Shown here: piece after piece, positions 24,319-32,157 of the stretch
Numbering within the stretch: the stretch's first letter is position 1
Layout of the letters: each line of letters opens with the position of its first letter
Source: JAMXLO01 sp964427005
Lineage (GTDB): Bacteria > Pseudomonadota > Alphaproteobacteria > Acetobacterales > Acetobacteraceae
Length of the DNA stretch: 33,298 nucleotides
Assembly (NCBI GenBank): GCA_964427005.1
Contig: CAYRTL010000055.1
Span: 1-33,298, forward strand
Direction: 5' to 3'
The notes under the pieces: model-generated
The model's database searches: none
Told to the model about the DNA's origin: nothing
What the model saw: the letters and a program-made list of their open reading frames with translations, nothing else
Made by a program: the position numbers and the translations under genes

Positions 24319-24329
24319 AGGAGACGGTC

Positions 24330-25394
24330 ATGCGCGATGAAACCAGGATGCTGCTGGAGAGCATGGGCCGTCTGTTCGAGGACCACTGCACCAAGCGGGT
24401 CGCCGACGCTGCCGAAACCGGCGTGTTTCCCGATGCGCTGTGGCAGGCGGTCAGCGAAAGCGGAGTCCCGCTCGGCGCAGTTGCCGATTCCGGCGTGGAG
24501 TGGTCGGACCTGTACGCAGTGCTGCGCGTCGCCGGCCGCTTCGCCGCACCGATTCCGCTGGCCGAGACCATGCTGGCAGCATGGATTGCATCGGCTGCGG
24601 GACTTGAGGTCAGCGAGCAGCCGATGAGCGTGGGGCCGGTTCGGACCGAAGACAGCCTGACGCTGGAGCGTGACGGAAACGGTTGGCGCCTGTCAGGGCG
24701 AGCCAGCCGCCTGCCATGGGCGAGGAATGCAGGACGCATCATTCTGCTGGCCACCGGACCTGATGGTGAGATGGCTGTGGCATTGGATGGCTCGCCCGGC
24801 GCTGAGTTGGCCATTGGGCGCAACATGGCCGGCGAGCCGCGCGACACGCTGACATTCAACAACGTTCGCATCGCGGGCGACGCCGTGGCGCCGAGCGCAT
24901 CCGGAATTGACCGTGCCGCCCTGTATCGGCGCGGAGCGCTCGCGCGCGCCGTGATGATGGCCGGTGCGATGGAACGCGCGCTGGATACCGCGGTGACGTA
25001 TGCCGGCGAGCGCAAGCAGTTCGGACGGCCGATCGGGAAATTCCAGGCGGTCCAGCAGAACCTGGCGGTGATGGCGGGTCAGGTCGCTGCCGCTGGCGCC
25101 GCAGCCGATGCGGGTGTCGAGGCGCTGGCGATCGACGATGCTGCGAAGCAGGAGTTTCTGATCGCAGTCACCAAGACGCGCGTGGGTGATGCGGCGACAC
25201 TCGCGTCCGAGATCGCGCACCAGGTGCATGGCGCGATTGGCTTCACCAAGGAGTACACGCTGCAGCTCAGCACGCGTCGGCTGTGGTCGTGGCGCGACGA
25301 GTTCGGCGGCGATACCGAATGGGCCGCGCGTGTCGGCGCCTATGTCTGTGCCGCCGGCGCCGATGCGCTGTGGCCGACGTTGACTGACGGGTAG
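24330..25394 (+). CDS. Acyl-CoA dehydrogenase, partner subunit
   Basis: The 354-residue acyl-CoA dehydrogenase homologue has a divergent N-terminal half and a better conserved C-terminal domain. That domain has GERKQFGRPIGKFQAVQQNLAVM (the FAD-contacting Arg block) and HQVHGAIGFTKEYTLQLSTRRLWSW. The pattern of a full-length subunit followed at once by a shorter, N-terminally divergent one is known from alpha2-beta2 acyl-CoA dehydrogenases, where each subunit gives half of the FAD sites. AAGGAG lies seven bases before the ATG. A strong intrinsic terminator follows the stop, closing the operon. The acyl substrate is unknown; branched, aromatic or steroid side-chain CoA esters are typical for such pairs. 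Confidence 0.9.
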   Translation: MRDETRMLLESMGRLFEDHCTKRVADAAETGVFPDALWQAVSESGVPLGAVADSGVEWSDLYAVLRVAGRFAAPIPLAETMLAAWIASAAGLEVSEQPMSVGPVRTEDSLTLERDGNGWRLSGRASRLPWARNAGRIILLATGPDGEMAVALDGSPGAELAIGRNMAGEPRDTLTFNNVRIAGDAVAPSASGIDRAALYRRGALARAVMMAGAMERALDTAVTYAGERKQFGRPIGKFQAVQQNLAVMAGQVAAAGAAADAGVEALAIDDAAKQEFLIAVTKTRVGDAATLASEIAHQVHGAIGFTKEYTLQLSTRRLWSWRDEFGGDTEWAARVGAYVCAAGADALWPTLTDG

Positions 25395-25399
25395 CGAGC

Positions 25400-25440
25400 A
25401 CACCTCTCCCGCAAGCGGGCGAGGTGTACTTTAGTTCTTA
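25400..25440 (+). terminator. Intrinsic terminator after the acyl-CoA dehydrogenase pair
   Basis: ACACCTC (25400-25406) pairs with GAGGTGT (25421-25427). One T/C mismatch and an inner stem CCCG around the loop CAAG complete the hairpin. The T-rich tail ACTTTAGTTCTTA follows. It starts five bases after the stop codon. Confidence 0.8.
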
Positions 25441-25477
25441 TACCGATGGCCTTTTCAATCGACTCATTGCCCGGTGC

Positions 25478-25512
25478 CACCGTCATGCCGGGCGAAGCCC
25501 GCCATGACGGTG
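25478..25512. repeat. REP-like hairpin between convergent operons
   Basis: Two 16-base arms, beginning CACCGTCATGCCGGGC, match at 15 of 16 positions around a GAA loop. The unit shares the CGTCATGSC core with 9841-9873 and the two copies near 29237-29322. It lies between the terminator at 25400 and the amidase stop. Confidence 0.75.
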
Positions 25513-25547
25513 AGGCGGCGATGCATCACTCCAAGGGGCGCTGGTTC

Positions 25548-26954
25548 TTACTCCGCCGCTTTCGCCAACTCCATTCCTGGCCGCCGCTTGCGATTGCCGA
25601 CAGCGGTCTCGTAGGCGTGCCCTGCCTGGAACAGCGTCGCTTCGGCAAACGGCTTCGCGATCAACTGTATCGACACCGGCAAGCCGCCGGCACCGAAGCC
25701 TGTGCAGACGCTCATCGCCGGATAGCCGGTAAGATTGAACGGAATCGTCAACGACGGCTTTTCCATCGTGCCCCATTTTGGCACTTCGGTGATTTTCGGC
25801 GCCTCACTCACCTGCGACGCGGACACCAGGATGTCGTACTCCGTCATCGCGGTTTTCAGTTCCTCGCACAGCGTCCGGCGGCGGCGCAACGCCTGCACAT
25901 AGTCGCTGGCACGAATGAATCCACCCAATGCCATGCGGTCGCGGAACAGCTCGCCATAGTCATTGAATCGCGCCTTCAGCCACGGCTCATGGATCGCATA
26001 TGCTTCGGAGCTTATGATGATCCAGCCGCAAGCCGCGTAGTCAGCCATCGGCGACAGCTTGACCTCGCTGATCTCCGCACCGAGATGCTCGAACACATCG
26101 AGCGCATGATTGATACCGCCCAATGTCGCGGGGCTGACCGGATTGTCCGTCTCGAAGAAATGCCGCACGACGCCAATGCGCATGCCTTTCACGCCTTTGC
26201 CGATAGTCGCAGTGTAGTCCGGCACAGGAACATCGGCGCTTGCAGGATCTGTGGGATCATGGCCCGCCATGGCCTGCAGGAGCAACGCGCAGTCCTCAAC
26301 GGTCCAAGCCATCGGTCCTGCGTGATCCATGCTGAACGACAGCGGCAGGACCCCAGCGCGGCTGACCAGGCCGTAGGTCGGCTTGATCCCGGCAATGCCG
26401 CACAGCGCCGCCGGCCCGCGGATTGAGCCACCGGTATCCGAGCCGGTACCGCCCAGGACCATGCCGGATGCGACGGCCGCACCAGTGCCGGACGAGGACC
26501 CGGCAGTGAAATGCTCGGGATTCCAAGGGTTGCGCGCCGGCGGCCATGGCAGATCGAATGACGGGCCGCCCATGGCAAACTCATGGGTGGACAGCTTGCC
26601 CATCAGCACCACGCCCGCCTCGGCCCATTTGCGCACCGAAGTGGCATCCTGCGTTGGAACGTTGTGCTCCAGCAGCTTCGAATGCCCGGTCGTCCGGATG
26701 CCCGCGGTGTTGTAGATGTCCTTGTGCCCGATCGGGATGCCGTCAAGCGGTCCCTTCGCATTCCCAGCCATCGTACGTGCCTCGGCAGCACGTGCATCGG
26801 CCAGTGCGCGTTCCTCTGTTGGAAGGATGAATGCGTGCAGAGTGTCGTCGAGTTGCTTCACCCGAGCCAGACAGTCCTTGGTCAGCTCGACCGGCGAGAG
26901 CTTCTTCGCGGCGATCAGCTTTGCGGCTTCCGCAATCGTTGGAATGCTGTCCAT
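25548..26954 (-). CDS. Amidase-signature family amidohydrolase
   Basis: The 468-residue cytoplasmic hydrolase has the complete Ser-cisSer-Lys triad. Lys78 is in GIPIGHKDIY, the cis-Ser is Ser153 in TAGSSSGTGAAVASG, and the nucleophile is Ser177 in GSDTGGSIRGPAALCG. The spacing of 24 residues between the serines matches fatty acid amide hydrolase. The family cleaves amides and ureides, or works as GatA in tRNA amidation. Here the neighbours (transporter, small GatC/AtzG-like subunit) favour a catabolic enzyme. The ATG at 26954 overlaps the small gene's TGA by one base and has GGAGGTG upstream; a GTG one codon earlier is less likely. The substrate is unknown. Confidence 0.93.
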   Translation of the reverse strand: MDSIPTIAEAAKLIAAKKLSPVELTKDCLARVKQLDDTLHAFILPTEERALADARAAEARTMAGNAKGPLDGIPIGHKDIYNTAGIRTTGHSKLLEHNVPTQDATSVRKWAEAGVVLMGKLSTHEFAMGGPSFDLPWPPARNPWNPEHFTAGSSSGTGAAVASGMVLGGTGSDTGGSIRGPAALCGIAGIKPTYGLVSRAGVLPLSFSMDHAGPMAWTVEDCALLLQAMAGHDPTDPASADVPVPDYTATIGKGVKGMRIGVVRHFFETDNPVSPATLGGINHALDVFEHLGAEISEVKLSPMADYAACGWIIISSEAYAIHEPWLKARFNDYGELFRDRMALGGFIRASDYVQALRRRRTLCEELKTAMTEYDILVSASQVSEAPKITEVPKWGTMEKPSLTIPFNLTGYPAMSVCTGFGAGGLPVSIQLIAKPFAEATLFQAGHAYETAVGNRKRRPGMELAKAAE

Positions 26955-27142
26955 CACTGCACCTCCGGCGTGAACATGTGCGCGGGTTCGATCTCCAGCG
27001 GCATCGGTACGTTCACGCGCTCGATCATGCCTTCCAGCATCCAGTAGGCGTCATACAGCGTGGCCTTTTGCTCCGCGCTGAGCGGCAGTCCAGTCTGCCT
27101 AACCGCGGCCTCGAAATCCGCTTCGCTGATCTTGGGTTTCAC
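26954..27142 (-). CDS. Small GatC/AtzG-like protein, probable amidase partner
   Basis: The 62-residue helical protein ISEADFEAAVRQTGLPLSAE ... EIEPAHMFTPEVQ ends in an EPAHxFxP-like tail that resembles small AtzG/GatC-type subunits, which wrap around amidase-signature enzymes (weak recognition from memory). The GTG start at 27142 overlaps the ATPase stop as GTGA, and GGAGGTG precedes it by five bases. Its stop overlaps the amidase ATG, so translation of ATPase, small protein and amidase is tightly coupled. A 1:1 complex with the amidase is a reasonable inference. The gene is easy to miss because its frame also opens upstream to 27277 through the ATPase gene. Confidence 0.78.
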   Translation of the reverse strand: MKPKISEADFEAAVRQTGLPLSAEQKATLYDAYWMLEGMIERVNVPMPLEIEPAHMFTPEVQ

Positions 27143-28146
27143 GCAGGCACCTCCTGGGCTGAAACGAACTCGGCATGCACGCAGCGGACCGTGGCGCCGG
27201 TGGGCGACATGACGACAGGGATTTCGCCGCGCGTGCAGACGTCGATGGCGTCCCGGCAGCGCGGCGCGAAGGCGCAACCGGGCGGGATCTGCGCCAGATT
27301 CGGCGGCGTGCCTGGAATCGTCTCGAGCACCTTGCCCCGTAATCCACCGTGCACAGTGGAGGCAAGCAGGCCACGGGTATAGGGATGACGCGGCGTGCGC
27401 ATGATTTCGCGCGCGCTGGCGGTCTCGACGAAGCGGCCCGCATACATCACCGCAATCCGGTCGGAGATTTCCGCCGCCGCGCCAACATCATGCGTCACAA
27501 ACACGATGGCCATGCCGAGTTCCTGCTGCAACTGGCGCAGCAGCAGCAGGATCTGGATCTGCACGGATACGTCCAGAGCGGTGGTAGGTTCGTCGGCCAG
27601 CAGCACACTGGGCGAACAGGCCAGTGCCAACGCGATCATGGCGCGCTGCCGCATACCGCCGGACAATTCATGCGGATAGTTCTTCAAGCGACGAGTGGCG
27701 GACGGGATCTTCACGTGGTCAAGCATATCCAGCGCACGTTGCATCGCCGTGGCATGGCTGACGTCTTCATGCTGGACGATGGTCTCCGCGATCTGCTGGC
27801 CGATGGTATAGACGGGATCGAGTGCGGCCATCGGCTCCTGGAAAATCATGGAGATCGCCCCGCCGCGCAGCTTCGCCAGTTCCGAAGGTGGCAGATCGAG
27901 CACCGCTCTGCCGTCCAGCCAGATCTTCCCCTCGGTCTTCGCATAGACCGGCAGCAATCCCAACAGTGCCTTCAAACTGACGCTCTTGCCGGAACCGGAT
28001 TCGCCCAGAATTGTCAGCGTCTCGCCACGCTTCAGTTCAAACGAGACACCGTTCACCGCGGCCACATCCATGCCCCGGCGGAGAAAGCGTACCGTGAGGT
28101 CTTCGATACGCAGCACTGGCTGCTCGGGAGACATGCTGTCAGGCAT
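27139..28146 (-). CDS. Dpp/Opp-type ABC transporter ATP-binding protein (DppD-like)
   Basis: ATPase of 335 residues on the cytoplasmic side of a family-5 importer. Walker A is GESGSGKS, the Q-loop lies in ISMIFQEPMAALDP, the signature is LSGGMRQR, Walker B is VLLADEPTTALD and the H-loop is FVTHD. The C-terminal extension (GTPPNLAQIPPGCAFAPRC, then RDAIDVC) is the oligopeptide-transporter tail with Cys residues that bind an Fe-S cluster in some members. The ATG at 28146 overlaps the end of the preceding ATPase gene by eight bases; an ATG at 28134 is an alternative. It pairs with the next ATPase to form a heterodimer. Confidence 0.93.
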   Translation of the reverse strand: MPDSMSPEQPVLRIEDLTVRFLRRGMDVAAVNGVSFELKRGETLTILGESGSGKSVSLKALLGLLPVYAKTEGKIWLDGRAVLDLPPSELAKLRGGAISMIFQEPMAALDPVYTIGQQIAETIVQHEDVSHATAMQRALDMLDHVKIPSATRRLKNYPHELSGGMRQRAMIALALACSPSVLLADEPTTALDVSVQIQILLLLRQLQQELGMAIVFVTHDVGAAAEISDRIAVMYAGRFVETASAREIMRTPRHPYTRGLLASTVHGGLRGKVLETIPGTPPNLAQIPPGCAFAPRCRDAIDVCTRGEIPVVMSPTGATVRCVHAEFVSAQEVPA

Positions 28147-29173
28147 GCTGCACCTGCTGAGCGTGGGGCAAATGGCAGGCGACCATGTGCGAGCCATCGT
28201 CGTCCGCACCATCCAGCGGTGGGGCAAGCTGCGGCACCATCTCGGCGCAAATGGCCTGAGCAAACGCGCATCTTGTGCGGAAACGACAGCCGGAAGGTGG
28301 ATTGATCGGGTTGGGTGGGTCGCCGGTCAGCGGCATTTCCGTCGTACGCCGATCAGGATCGAGCGTCGGCTTGGAGGCGAACAGGCCGCGTGTATAGGGA
28401 TGCCGTGGATGCGCGTAGATCGACTCGACCGGCCCCGTTTCCACCACACGCCCCAGATACATCACCAGCACGCGGTCACTGACATACTCAACGACATTGA
28501 GATCATGGCTGATGAACAGATAGGTCAGATTGAATCGCGCCTTCAGTTCGGAGAGCAGGTTCAGCACCTGAGCCTCGACGGATTTGTCGAGTGCGGAGAC
28601 GGCTTCGTCCAGGATAACCAGCCGCGGCTCCAGCGCGAGAGCGCGCGCAACATTCACCCGCTGCCGCTGCCCACCAGACAATTCATGCGGATAACGTCGC
28701 GCATACTGCCGCGGATTGAGCCCGACCTGCATCAGCAGGTCTTCCGCACGGGCGAGCGATTCCTTGCCGGACACTCCATGCATGCGCGGCGCATAGGCAA
28801 TGCTTTCGGCAATCGTCATGCGAGGATTCAGCGAGGAATAGCTGTCCTGGAACACCATCTGCATCTGGCGGCGCATTGCGCTTACAGTGATGCCGTGCCG
28901 ATCGGCAACGGGATCGCCGTCGAACACGACCTCGCCTTTGTCCGGCTCGATCAGGCGCATCAGCAAGCGTGCAGTGGTTGACTTGCCGCAGCCGGACTCG
29001 CCGACAATGCCAAGCGTCTCGCCTTTGCGAACGGAGAAGGAGACGTCATCGACTGCATGCACAGTGGCGACCTGGCGGTTCAACAGCCCGCCGCGGACAG
29101 GGAAGTGCTTGCGCAGGCCATTCACCAGCAGCAATGGCTGCGCCGGCCCGCCACGATCGCGAGGATCACTCAA
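28139..29173 (-). CDS. Dpp/Opp-type ABC transporter ATP-binding protein (DppF-like)
   Basis: This 344-residue second ATPase of the importer has Walker A GESGCGKST (58-66), the Q-loop in MQMVFQDSYSSLNP, signature LSGGQRQR, Walker B LVILDEAVSALD (Ala where Pro is usual) and H-loop FISHD. The C-terminal Cys-containing tail is present (PPSGCRFRTRCAFAQAIC). The only start before the domain is TTG at 29173, with an in-frame stop two codons upstream. This start touches a dispersed repeat (29171-29218), so the original start may have been altered by that sequence. A 190-base spacer with two REP-like hairpins separates it from the permease genes. Confidence 0.92.
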   Translation of the reverse strand: MSDPRDRGGPAQPLLLVNGLRKHFPVRGGLLNRQVATVHAVDDVSFSVRKGETLGIVGESGCGKSTTARLLMRLIEPDKGEVVFDGDPVADRHGITVSAMRRQMQMVFQDSYSSLNPRMTIAESIAYAPRMHGVSGKESLARAEDLLMQVGLNPRQYARRYPHELSGGQRQRVNVARALALEPRLVILDEAVSALDKSVEAQVLNLLSELKARFNLTYLFISHDLNVVEYVSDRVLVMYLGRVVETGPVESIYAHPRHPYTRGLFASKPTLDPDRRTTEMPLTGDPPNPINPPSGCRFRTRCAFAQAICAEMVPQLAPPLDGADDDGSHMVACHLPHAQQVQHA

Positions 29174-29218
29174 GGTTCACCACAAAGGCACGAAGACACC
29201 AAGCACGTCTTGAACCTC
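29171..29218. repeat. Possible dispersed repeat of the ACAAAGGCACGAAGACACC type
   Basis: The core CACCACAAAGGCACGAAGAC resembles an intergenic sequence that I recall from many bacterial genomes in forms such as CACAAAGACACGAAG. It is bounded by a 7-bp inverted repeat, AGGTTCA (29173-29179) and TGAACCT (29211-29217). It touches the TTG start of the DppF-like gene. Recognition is from memory only. Confidence 0.4.
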
Positions 29219-29236
29219 GCGGCTGTCCGGTTTTCA

Positions 29237-29270
29237 ACGTCATGGCGGGGCTTGGCCCCGCCATCCACGT
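29237..29270 (+). repeat. REP-like hairpin, first of an inverted pair
   Basis: The stem ATGGCGGGGC / GCCCCGCCAT closes around TTG, with CGTC on the left and CCACG on the right. It is the same unit as 29291-29322 read in the opposite orientation, 20 bases away. Confidence 0.8.
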
Positions 29271-29290
29271 CTGTTCTTGCCAGATGCAAG

Positions 29291-29322
29291 GCGTGGATGC
29301 CGGGCCTTCGCCCGGCATGACG
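29291..29322 (-). repeat. REP-like hairpin, second of an inverted pair
   Basis: The stem ATGCCGGGC / GCCCGGCAT closes around CTTC, flanked by CGTGG and GACG. Read on the minus strand it starts CGTCATGCCGGGC, like the other copies. The pair forms a BIME-like arrangement between the permease and ATPase genes. Confidence 0.8.
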
Positions 29323-29363
29323 GGGTACCGCTGGCGTCCACCGTATCTTGTGGCCGATGTTTT

Positions 29364-30278
29364 TCATTTGTTCAGCCTCACATCCATCGCGGATCGGAAT
29401 CCGTCACTCATCAGATTGAAGCACATCGATGTCAGAAAGATCATCGCACCTGGCAGCGCCGCCACGTACGGCTGCACATAGATGGCCTGGCGGAGCGAAT
29501 TCAGCATCAGTCCCCATTCCGGCTGCGGCGGTGTCACGCCGAGGCCAAGGAAACTCAGACCTGCCGAGAGGATGATCGACACGCTGATCAGGCTGGTGGC
29601 GTACACGAGGATCGGACCCAGCACATTCGCCAGCACGTGATGGCGGATGATCTGCATTGTGGTCGTGCCGGATGCCCGCGCTGCTTCGACGAAATCCAGT
29701 TGTCGCGCCTGGGTTGTGACGGTCTCCGCTATGCGCACCATCGGCGGGATGAAGACGACGGCAAGTGCAATCACCGAATTGGACAGCCCGTTGCCGAGCA
29801 GGCCGCAGATCGCGATTGCCAGCAGGATGGACGGGAATGCGTAGAACACGTCCATCGTGCGCATGATCAGCGTGCCTAACAGGCCACCGGCGTAGCCGGC
29901 GAGCAAGCCAAGGAAGCCGCCGACCACCAGTGAGATCGACACCGGCAGAATACCTGCGAGCAACGACAGTCGGCCGCCGTAGCAGAGCCTAGCCCAAAGA
30001 TCGCGGCCCGTCTCATCAGTACCGAGCCAATGGCCTGGTGTGCCGATGGGCTTCAGTCGTGTCAGCACGCTTCCGGCATATGGATCAGCACTCGTCACCA
30101 GTGGCGCCGCGAGTGAGATGACGACGATGCAGCAGAGGATCAGCGTCACTCCGATGGTTACGGGATCACGCAGCAGGCGCTGCACGACCACCTTCCAGTA
30201 ACCCGGCGCTGCCGCGACCTGCGACCCTTGGAGTTGAGCCAGATCGCTTGTGGCAATGTCCATTGTTGCTTGCGACAT
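29364..30278 (-). CDS. Dpp/Opp-type ABC transporter permease (DppC-like)
   Basis: Inner-membrane permease of 304 residues with about six helices. After a cytoplasmic N-terminus, the first helix is TIGVTLILCCIVVISLAAPL. The DppC hallmark PIGTPGHWLGTDETGRDLWARL follows in the periplasmic loop. The cytoplasmic coupling helix (EAA loop) is EAARASGTTTMQIIRHHVLANV. The C-terminus carries SMCFNLMSDGFRSAMDVR, typical of the family. Its ATG lies five bases after the DppB-like stop. It is the last gene before the REP-containing spacer, so expression of the ATPases may depend on read-through or on RNA processing there. Confidence 0.94.
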   Translation of the reverse strand: MSQATMDIATSDLAQLQGSQVAAAPGYWKVVVQRLLRDPVTIGVTLILCCIVVISLAAPLVTSADPYAGSVLTRLKPIGTPGHWLGTDETGRDLWARLCYGGRLSLLAGILPVSISLVVGGFLGLLAGYAGGLLGTLIMRTMDVFYAFPSILLAIAICGLLGNGLSNSVIALAVVFIPPMVRIAETVTTQARQLDFVEAARASGTTTMQIIRHHVLANVLGPILVYATSLISVSIILSAGLSFLGLGVTPPQPEWGLMLNSLRQAIYVQPYVAALPGAMIFLTSMCFNLMSDGFRSAMDVRLNK

Positions 30279-30283
30279 GGCGT

Positions 30284-31222
30284 TCAGCGGCGGATGCGCG
30301 GATCGATGGCCGCCTGAGCGATATCGACCAGCAGGTTGAGCATGACGAAGAACGAGGCGAGTACCAGTATGGTCGCCTGCAGCACCGGGATGTCACGGCG
30401 GAAGATCGCGAGGTTCAGCAGGTTGCCGGAGCCTGGCCAGTTGAACACCGTTTCAACCAGGATCGAACCGCCGAGAAGATAGCCAAACTGCAAGCCCATC
30501 AGCGCCAGCACCGGCGGGGCGGCGTTCTTGCACACATGGCGGATGACGGGCCAACGCGTCAGGCCCTTGGCGGTGAGCGCGCCGACGAACTCCTGGCTCA
30601 AGATCTCCAGCACGGTGGCGCGTACCAGGCGCCCGATGACGCCCATCGGGATCAACGACAGCGTCACCACGGGCAGCACGAGATATTCGAGCCGGGCGTA
30701 GAGCGGCAGCGAATCATCACCCATACCTTGTGCCGGCAGCCAGTCATGCAGCACTGCGAATGCGAGCACGAGGACGATGGCGCACCAGTAGTGCGGCAGG
30801 CTCACGCCAGTGGTGGCGATGGCGGAGAACAGCTTGTCCGGCCAGCGGCCGTGAAACGTCGCCGCCACCAGCCCGAGCAGGACGCCGAGTGAGAAGCCGA
30901 GTAACGCGGCCAGGATCGCCAACACAAATGTATTGCTCAGAGCGGCGACCAGTTGGCCCCACACCGGGGTCGCATTGAAAACGGAGAGGCCGAAATCACC
31001 GCGCAGCGCGCGGCCGAGCCAGAGCAGGTATTGGATGTAAAGCGGCCGGTCGAAGCCGAACGCGGCCTTCATTTGCGCGATCACCTCAGGCGAGGCTTCG
31101 GGCGGCATCAGCAGGTCGATCGGATTGCCGGGCACGATATGGACGAGGCCGAATACGACGAGAGAAACGCCGAGAAGGATGGGGATTGCCTGAAGGACGC
31201 GGCGGGCGGTGAATACGAGCAT
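30284..31222 (-). CDS. Dpp/Opp-type ABC transporter permease (DppB-like)
   Basis: Inner-membrane permease of 312 residues. It begins with the characteristic LVFTARRVLQAIPILLGVSL helix, then VFGLVHIVPGNPIDLL. The EAA-like coupling loop is GALTAKGLTRWPVIRHVCKNA, and GSILVETVFNWPGSGNLL precedes the last helices. The ATG at 31222 is chosen because it matches the family start and has GGGAG nine bases upstream; the frame opens further at 31261 but would include the palindrome region. It is the first gene of the minus-strand operon. Confidence 0.94.
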   Translation of the reverse strand: MLVFTARRVLQAIPILLGVSLVVFGLVHIVPGNPIDLLMPPEASPEVIAQMKAAFGFDRPLYIQYLLWLGRALRGDFGLSVFNATPVWGQLVAALSNTFVLAILAALLGFSLGVLLGLVAATFHGRWPDKLFSAIATTGVSLPHYWCAIVLVLAFAVLHDWLPAQGMGDDSLPLYARLEYLVLPVVTLSLIPMGVIGRLVRATVLEILSQEFVGALTAKGLTRWPVIRHVCKNAAPPVLALMGLQFGYLLGGSILVETVFNWPGSGNLLNLAIFRRDIPVLQATILVLASFFVMLNLLVDIAQAAIDPRIRR

Positions 31223-31252
31223 CGATCGGGACTCCCGTCGCAACTGAGGCGT

Positions 31253-31269
31253 ATGCTGCATTGCAGCAT
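31253..31269. promoter_or_regulatory. Perfect 17-bp palindrome in the divergent promoter region, probable operator
   Basis: ATGCTGCATTGCAGCAT is perfectly symmetric around a central T. It lies 30 bases upstream of the DppB-like ATG and about 100 bases before the predicted start of the divergent hydrolase transcript. No regulator gene for it is inside the window. Confidence 0.6.
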
Positions 31270-31306
31270 TCGTGACTATTTTCAGCGCAGATCGCGCGGT
31301 CTGTCC

Positions 31307-31312
31307 ATTGTA
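31307..31312 (-). promoter_or_regulatory. Candidate -10 box for the minus-strand transporter operon
   Basis: TACAAT on the minus strand, followed by about 85 bases to the DppB-like ATG. No convincing -35 box was found at 16-18 bases, so an activator may be needed. The palindrome at 31253 would lie downstream of the transcription start. Confidence 0.3.
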
Positions 31313-31335
31313 TTTTTAGCCTAATCCATAGGCAT

Positions 31336-31365
31336 TTGCTCTTCGTTGCCGCAAAGACCTAGAAT
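31336..31365 (+). promoter_or_regulatory. Candidate promoter for the cysteine hydrolase gene
   Basis: TTGCTC (31336-31341), 18 bases, then TAGAAT (31360-31365), 45 bases before the ATG. The -10 box is good and the -35 is moderate. Confidence 0.5.
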
Positions 31366-31410
31366 GCTGCGCCGCATCATGGCGTCGGTTACAGCAAAGC
31401 GAGGCGAATC

Positions 31411-32115
31411 ATGCACAAAACTGCAATCCACCCCGACGTAGTCAGCCGCGCAGAGCAGCGGCGCGGCCGCTTGCGCATCTTCGATAGCCTAAATCCTGGG
31501 CGTACTGCTCATGTTGTGGTCGATCTCCAGAACGGCTTCATGGCCCCAGGAGCGGTGGCAGAAATCGCAACGGCCCGCGAGATAGTGCCCAACGTCAATC
31601 GGATCAGCGCCGCCTTGCGCCAGGCGGGCGGCCTCGTCGTTTACATCCAGAATACGTTCGATCCGGTGGCCGTCGCGACCTGGTCGACCTTCTTCGACTA
31701 TTTCTGCTCACCGGAGCGCCGGCAGCGCATGATCGAGACGTTCAGTCCCGGCGCATTCGGCCATGCGATCTGGCCGGGTCTCGACGTGCTGCCCCAGGAC
31801 CTGTGCGTGCCGAAACGCCGCTTCGGCGCGTTCGCACCTGGTTCGTCGGACCTGCACGAAATCCTCCAGTCACGCGGCATCGACACGCTCATCATCACTG
31901 GCACGGCGACGCAGGTCTGCTGCGAGTCCACCGCGCGGGATGCGATGATGCTGAACTACAAAGTGTTCTTCATCGCCGACGGAAACGCGACATTCAACGA
32001 CGATGAGCACAACGCGACGCTTTCGGCGATGGCGCACGCGTTCTGCGATGTCATCGATACCGACACGATGGTCGGCATGATCGAACGCGTGGGCGCGGAA
32101 GCAGCGATGGCATAG
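31411..32115 (+). CDS. Isochorismatase-fold cysteine hydrolase
   Basis: The 234-residue hydrolase belongs to the nicotinamidase / N-carbamoylsarcosine amidase / RutB superfamily. The Asp-Lys-Cys triad is Asp38 in HVVVDLQNGF, Lys135 in CVPKRRFGAF and Cys170 in GTATQVCCESTARDA. The aligned nucleophile is the first of the two adjacent Cys. The sequence after it, LNYKVFFIADGNATFNDDEH, is typical of amidases rather than isochorismatases. GAGG lies eight bases upstream of the ATG. It is divergent from the transporter operon and followed by the binding-protein gene. An amide or ureide, perhaps a product of the nearby amidase or an imported compound, is a plausible substrate (inference). Confidence 0.9.
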   Translation: MHKTAIHPDVVSRAEQRRGRLRIFDSLNPGRTAHVVVDLQNGFMAPGAVAEIATAREIVPNVNRISAALRQAGGLVVYIQNTFDPVAVATWSTFFDYFCSPERRQRMIETFSPGAFGHAIWPGLDVLPQDLCVPKRRFGAFAPGSSDLHEILQSRGIDTLIITGTATQVCCESTARDAMMLNYKVFFIADGNATFNDDEHNATLSAMAHAFCDVIDTDTMVGMIERVGAEAAMA

Positions 32116-32157
32116 CGCTTGCTGCGAAGTTTCCGTTTGCCAACCCACAAGCAAAGA

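Noticed and set aside
25446..26426. 326-codon plus-strand frame
   Set aside because: It is antisense to the amidase, which has a complete catalytic triad, and its start overlaps the REP-like hairpin.
29237..29322. Paired repeats as a short CRISPR array
   Set aside because: The two units are inverted relative to each other and are themselves hairpins with differing sequence. There is no series of direct repeats with equal spacers.
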